Assembly: GCA_009692905.1 (NCBI GenBank)
Contig: SHYI01000041.1
Span: 1-8,280 of the forward strand
Source of the DNA: Chloroflexota bacterium
GTDB lineage: Bacteria > Chloroflexota > Limnocylindria > Limnocylindrales > Limnocylindraceae
Reading direction: 5' to 3'
Length of the DNA stretch: 8,280 nucleotides
A model generated the notes under the pieces. That model was not told the origin of the DNA. It ran no database searches and saw only the letters and a program-made list of their open reading frames with translations. This document shows, piece by piece, positions 5,995 to 8,280 of the stretch. Position 1 is the first letter of the stretch. The number at the start of each line of letters is the position of its first letter. A program made the position numbers and the translations under genes.

Positions 5995-7059
5995 CTACCT
6001 CCCTCTCGATGCTCGCCGCGGGCGCGGCGCTGTTGCCATCGTAGCGCGTCGCAAGAGGAGTAGCCCGCCAATGGCGATCAGCGCCCCCGCGATCGGGAGC
6101 CCACCGATCCCCGCGGGGAGATACCAGTTAATCGCGATTGCGGTCGTAAGCACGGGAGGGAGCGCACCGATCCAGAGGAGCGGCTGCTTGGTGCGTTCGG
6201 CGCCGCGAATAAGCCGCCAGGCGGTAAAGCCAGTCAGGAGGCCGATGATGACCCACTCCGCTGGTAGGCGGTCGCAGGCATAGGGTTCGACAGTGCAGGT
6301 CTGCAGCGTGTCATAGAGCTGTGCTGTTGCGCGCGGGACTAAGACCGCGGCGAGCGAACCAACACCAAAAGCTGCGAAGACCTCAACGAAGCGGCGCTCA
6401 ACGGGGCGAAATCGTGGCGATTCAGCGCGAAGTAGCTCTCGCCCAAAGAAGAGCGCGGGCAGAAGTGCTGCAAGATACATTGCAGCGGAAACAATGGTGA
6501 GAAGATTCACCTCTTGAGAGAGCGGCTCGCCGATCCACGTTGAAAGCGTTTCGACGGCGAGAGAGAGGAGACCGAGAGGGAGTAGCCCGACAGCAAAGAT
6601 CGCTCCAGTAATGCTGATCCAGTCGGGGAGCCGTCGCGCGCGACGAGCGAAGATACGTGCCATCAGGAAAATTGTTCCAGCGTTGATAGCCTCTTGGAGC
6701 AGGCGCACGAGGAAGCTTGCATCTAGCGGCAGTACTGAACGCAGCACGGCCGCTGCAGTGAACACCGTGCTGAGCGCCGCGATGAGCGCGAGGAGTGTTC
6801 CAGTACCAAGGTCCACGGGGAGGCGCGTACTCAGTCGACCTGCAGCCGCGGCGGCGATCGCGACCGGGGCACCCACAGCCAAGATGGATGCGGCGGCGCG
6901 CAGCTGCTCGTTGCCGATCCAGTAGAAGAGGTCCAGGCGATTAGCCGTGATCCAGGTGACTAGGGCAAGGAGGATGCCACCGTTCAGAAGGAGCGAGGCG
7001 ATAACAACATCAAGCTTTAGTGGCGAGCCGGTTGCTTTTCGTTGTGTTGGTGTGCTCAT
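5995..7059 (-). CDS. Hypothetical polytopic membrane protein, about ten helices
   Basis: 354 residues, family not recognised. Hydrophobic segments at about 17-38, 55-75, 86-107, 118-136, 148-170, 185-205, 223-241, 267-284, 293-312 and 316-337, ending in an Arg-rich tail (RPRRASRGR) that is likely cytoplasmic. Between the seventh and eighth helices is a loop with two cysteines, C255 and C262 (CTVEPYAC), the only cysteines in the protein. Basic clusters at 137-144 (FARRARRL) and 207-223 suggest cytoplasmic loops. The reading frame is open back to 7521, but I place the start at the ATG at 7059: a CATACT box lies six bases upstream, and upstream sequence codes for a different protein on the other strand. 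It is followed by the glutaredoxin gene in one operon. The pairing of a two-cysteine membrane protein with a glutaredoxin is suggestive only. Confidence 0.8.
   Translation of the reverse strand: MSTPTQRKATGSPLKLDVVIASLLLNGGILLALVTWITANRLDLFYWIGNEQLRAAASILAVGAPVAIAAAAAGRLSTRLPVDLGTGTLLALIAALSTVFTAAAVLRSVLPLDASFLVRLLQEAINAGTIFLMARIFARRARRLPDWISITGAIFAVGLLPLGLLSLAVETLSTWIGEPLSQEVNLLTIVSAAMYLAALLPALFFGRELLRAESPRFRPVERRFVEVFAAFGVGSLAAVLVPRATAQLYDTLQTCTVEPYACDRLPAEWVIIGLLTGFTAWRLIRGAERTKQPLLWIGALPPVLTTAIAINWYLPAGIGGLPIAGALIAIGGLLLLRRATMATAPRPRRASRGR
5997..6004 (-). promoter_or_regulatory. Ribosome-binding site of the glutaredoxin gene
   Basis: AGGGAGGT on the minus strand, seven bases before the ATG and overlapping the stop of the upstream gene. 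It is the clearest Shine-Dalgarno sequence in the window and shows that the organism uses such sites inside operons. Confidence 0.8.
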
Positions 7060-7065
7060 GGGATT

Positions 7066-7071
7066 AGTATG
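7066..7071 (-). promoter_or_regulatory. -10 box of the membrane protein/glutaredoxin operon
   Basis: CATACT on the minus strand, six bases before the ATG. GCGACA at 7090-7095 (minus strand) could be a weak -35 with an 18-base spacer. Confidence 0.45.
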
Positions 7072-7103
7072 CGCCCTCGGCACCGCCTCTGTCGCGTTCA
7101 CGC

Positions 7104-7109
7104 TACCCT
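7104..7109 (+). promoter_or_regulatory. -10 box of the small membrane protein gene at 7117
   Basis: TACCCT, seven bases before the ATG at 7117, the same box and spacing as before the HAD gene. It decides for this ATG over the in-frame ATG at 7042. Confidence 0.5.
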
Positions 7110-7116
7110 CCTCAGC

Positions 7117-7509
7117 ATGTTGAGAGGATCGGTACTGGTGACCTACGCCGCCTTGGCGACCGCTGAGTTCGTTCGCGGTGTCGGCCTGATCGCCTCTGGG
7201 GCGCTGACCTATGGCCTCCTGGGCGGGGCGCTCCCAGCCGAGGGGGGCTACGACCGGATCGTGGCCTATGCCGCGTTTGCGACCATCGCCCTCGGAGCGC
7301 TCGACCTCCTCCTCATCGGAGCGATCGTGGTGCGAGCCGTCGGTGGGGGTCGGACCCCACGTGCCCAGATCCTCGTGAGCGTGGGGCTCTCCGTGCTTCT
7401 GATCTTGGCTGGGGGGTCCTTGGCCCCGCAGGTGGCCATGCTCGTGCTCGCGACGCTCCTGGCCCTCGCACTGCGCCTCGAGGGTGCCACGCAGGCGGCG
7501 AACGGCTAG
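7117..7509 (+). CDS. Hypothetical small integral membrane protein
   Basis: 130 residues, strongly hydrophobic, unrecognised. Likely helices at about 5-28, 48-73, 85-103 and 104-121, with a short Arg-containing turn (RAVGGGRTPRAQ, 73-84) that would lie in the cytoplasm. There are no cysteines, histidines or catalytic-looking motifs. The start is set by the TACCCT box seven bases upstream; starting at 7042 instead would add a 25-residue Cys/His/Arg-rich stretch overlapping the divergent gene. The gene ends in TAG at 7507-7509, which also forms the first three bases of the greA -10 box. It may be cotranscribed with greA, but greA appears to have its own promoter. Confidence 0.7.
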   Translation: MLRGSVLVTYAALATAEFVRGVGLIASGALTYGLLGGALPAEGGYDRIVAYAAFATIALGALDLLLIGAIVVRAVGGGRTPRAQILVSVGLSVLLILAGGSLAPQVAMLVLATLLALALRLEGATQAANG

Positions 7510-7512
7510 ACT
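7507..7512 (+). promoter_or_regulatory. -10 box of greA, leaderless type
   Basis: TAGACT, seven bases before the greA ATG. Its first three bases are the stop codon of the gene before. GTGCCA at 7484-7489 is a weak -35 candidate (17-base spacer). Confidence 0.5.
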
Positions 7513-7519
7513 CCCCCGC

Positions 7520-7990
7520 ATGGTTGGACCCGTCTACCTCACGGAATCAGGGAAGGCTGCGCTCGAGGCCGAGCTGCATGACCTGATCCATTCACAGCGC
7601 CCAGCGGTGATCGCGCGCATCAAGGCGGCGAAAGAGTTGGGCGACCTGCGCGAAAACGCCGACTACGAGATCGCCCGGAACGAGCAGTCGTTCATCGAGG
7701 GGAAGGTCTTGGAGATCGAAGAGAAGCTGCGCAATGCCGAGATCATCGACGAGCATGCCAGCACCGACGAGGTTGCCCTCGGCTCCACCGTCACCGTCAC
7801 CGCAGAGCGCAAGAGCCATGACTATCTGATCGTTGGCTCTACCGAGGCCGACCCGAGCGGCGAGCCGCCGAAGATCTCCAACGAGAGCCCGCTCGGCAAG
7901 GCGCTGATCGGACGCAAGGTCAACGACAAGGTCGTTGTCACCCTGCCGAACGGCAACGAGATCAACTACACCATCAAGAAGATCTCCTAA
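7520..7990 (+). CDS. greA: Transcription elongation factor GreA
   Basis: 156 residues, the standard GreA length. It enters the RNA polymerase secondary channel and stimulates cleavage of backtracked transcripts. The N-terminal antiparallel coiled coil spans about 8-75 and carries the conserved tip GDLRENADYEIARNEQ (41-56) with the magnesium-binding acids D42 and E45. The C-terminal FKBP-like domain (about 82-156) contains the family signature SPLGKALIGR (123-132) and ends in VTLPNGNEINYTIKKI. In the signature the usual Gly-Asp after GRKV is Asn-Asp. The ATG at 7520 is chosen by family start (MVGPVYLTESG) and by the TAGACT box; an in-frame ATG at 7484 would add a 12-residue Arg-rich stretch. 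The following gene starts 21 bases after the stop without a visible promoter, so it is probably cotranscribed. Confidence 0.97.
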   Translation: MVGPVYLTESGKAALEAELHDLIHSQRPAVIARIKAAKELGDLRENADYEIARNEQSFIEGKVLEIEEKLRNAEIIDEHASTDEVALGSTVTVTAERKSHDYLIVGSTEADPSGEPPKISNESPLGKALIGRKVNDKVVVTLPNGNEINYTIKKIS

Positions 7991-8011
7991 CCCCCGGAGC
8001 GCGCGAGCGCC

Positions 8012-8280
8012 ATGAGCACCTCCCTCACAGCAACAGATCTCGCCGATCTTGGTTGCGCGCAGGATCGCGAACTCCTGATTGGCAACGGGCTCGGCGGCTA
8101 TACCGCCCTCTCCCCCCTCGGTGCGCCGGGGCGTCGCTATCACGGTCTCCTCGTTGCGGCGCTGCAGCCGCCCGTCGCTCGCACCGTGCTCGCCGGCCCA
8201 CCGATGCTCTGGGCGCGTACCGACACGGGCTGGTTGCCGCTCTTCAGTTTTGAGATTGAGCCGGGCTGCTTCTCGCCGCA
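8012..8280 (+). CDS. Glycogen debranching enzyme (amylo-alpha-1,6-glucosidase family), N-terminal part, cut by window end
   Basis: 89 full codons are visible. Residues 19-58 read as the conserved N-terminal domain of archaeal/bacterial-type glycogen debranching enzymes: RELLIGNGLGGY (19-30), a short linker, then GRRYHGLLVAALQPPVAR (40-57), where the family typically has a W/L-x-x-NGLGGY block and RRYHGLLVA. In full-length members this beta-sandwich domain precedes an (alpha/alpha)6 glucosidase domain that hydrolyses alpha-1,6 branch linkages in glycogen; that part lies outside the window. The ATG has only a weak, distant GGAG (7996-7999) and no TANNNT box, so expression from the greA promoter is likely. 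Identity is based on the N-terminal domain only. Confidence 0.85.
   Translation, partial: MSTSLTATDLADLGCAQDRELLIGNGLGGYTALSPLGAPGRRYHGLLVAALQPPVARTVLAGPPMLWARTDTGWLPLFSFEIEPGCFSP

Noticed and set aside
7484..7519. Longer greA from the ATG at 7484
   Set aside because: The extension is an Arg-rich 12-mer overlapping the preceding gene, and GreA proteins normally begin at the MVGPVYLT position.
7060..7521. N-terminal extension of the minus-strand membrane protein to 508 residues
   Set aside because: The extra 154 residues are His/Glu/Gly/Arg-rich low-complexity sequence antisense to a hydrophobic plus-strand gene; the CATACT box and hydrophobic protein both start at 7059.
7991..8011. Terminator or separate promoter between greA and the debranching enzyme gene
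   Set aside because: Only 21 GC-rich bases, no stem with T tract and no TANNNT box, so neither can be supported.

Overview
This is a compact, GC-rich bacterial chromosomal segment with thirteen genes: eleven complete coding regions or RNA genes, and two partial coding regions cut by the window edges. There are no mobile elements, CRISPR arrays, long repeats or gene-free stretches over about 60 bases. The gene families and gene style would fit Chloroflexota or a high-GC actinobacterium. These are the FemAB-type transferase, the tryptophan-Cys-x-x-Cys glutaredoxin, the archaeal/bacterial-type glycogen debranching enzyme N-terminus, and ATGs sitting just behind a TANNNT box. I lean to Chloroflexota, but the sequence alone does not settle it.

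Layout from left to right. On the minus strand, lipB (octanoyltransferase) runs into a partial galactose-1-phosphate uridylyltransferase-like gene through an ATGA overlap. Divergent from lipB is a tRNA-Gly with anticodon CCC. It is followed by a plus-strand run of a PLP-dependent transsulfuration-family enzyme, a phosphoribosyltransferase and a small four-helix membrane protein. A FemAB-family peptidyltransferase on the minus strand converges on that run and shares stop-codon bases with it. Divergent from the FemAB gene is a HAD-superfamily phosphatase/phosphomutase, which in turn converges with a two-gene minus-strand operon (polytopic membrane protein, then glutaredoxin). Divergent from that operon are a small membrane protein, greA, and the beginning of a glycogen debranching enzyme gene.

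The genes are mostly housekeeping: lipoylation, sulfur amino acid metabolism, nucleobase salvage, cell-wall cross-bridge synthesis, thiol redox, transcript cleavage and carbohydrate metabolism. I see no coherent new multi-gene system. Three things stand out. First, the GalT-like protein keeps its apparent metal ligands, but the catalytic His-Pro-His-x-Gln motif reads His-Leu-Cys-Phe-Glu. Second, every gene heading a transcription unit has a -10-like box only 6-7 bases before its ATG, which points to leaderless transcripts, while genes inside operons have Shine-Dalgarno-like sequences. Third, the phosphoribosyltransferase has no convincing start codon although a good ribosome-binding sequence sits at the stop of the gene before it.
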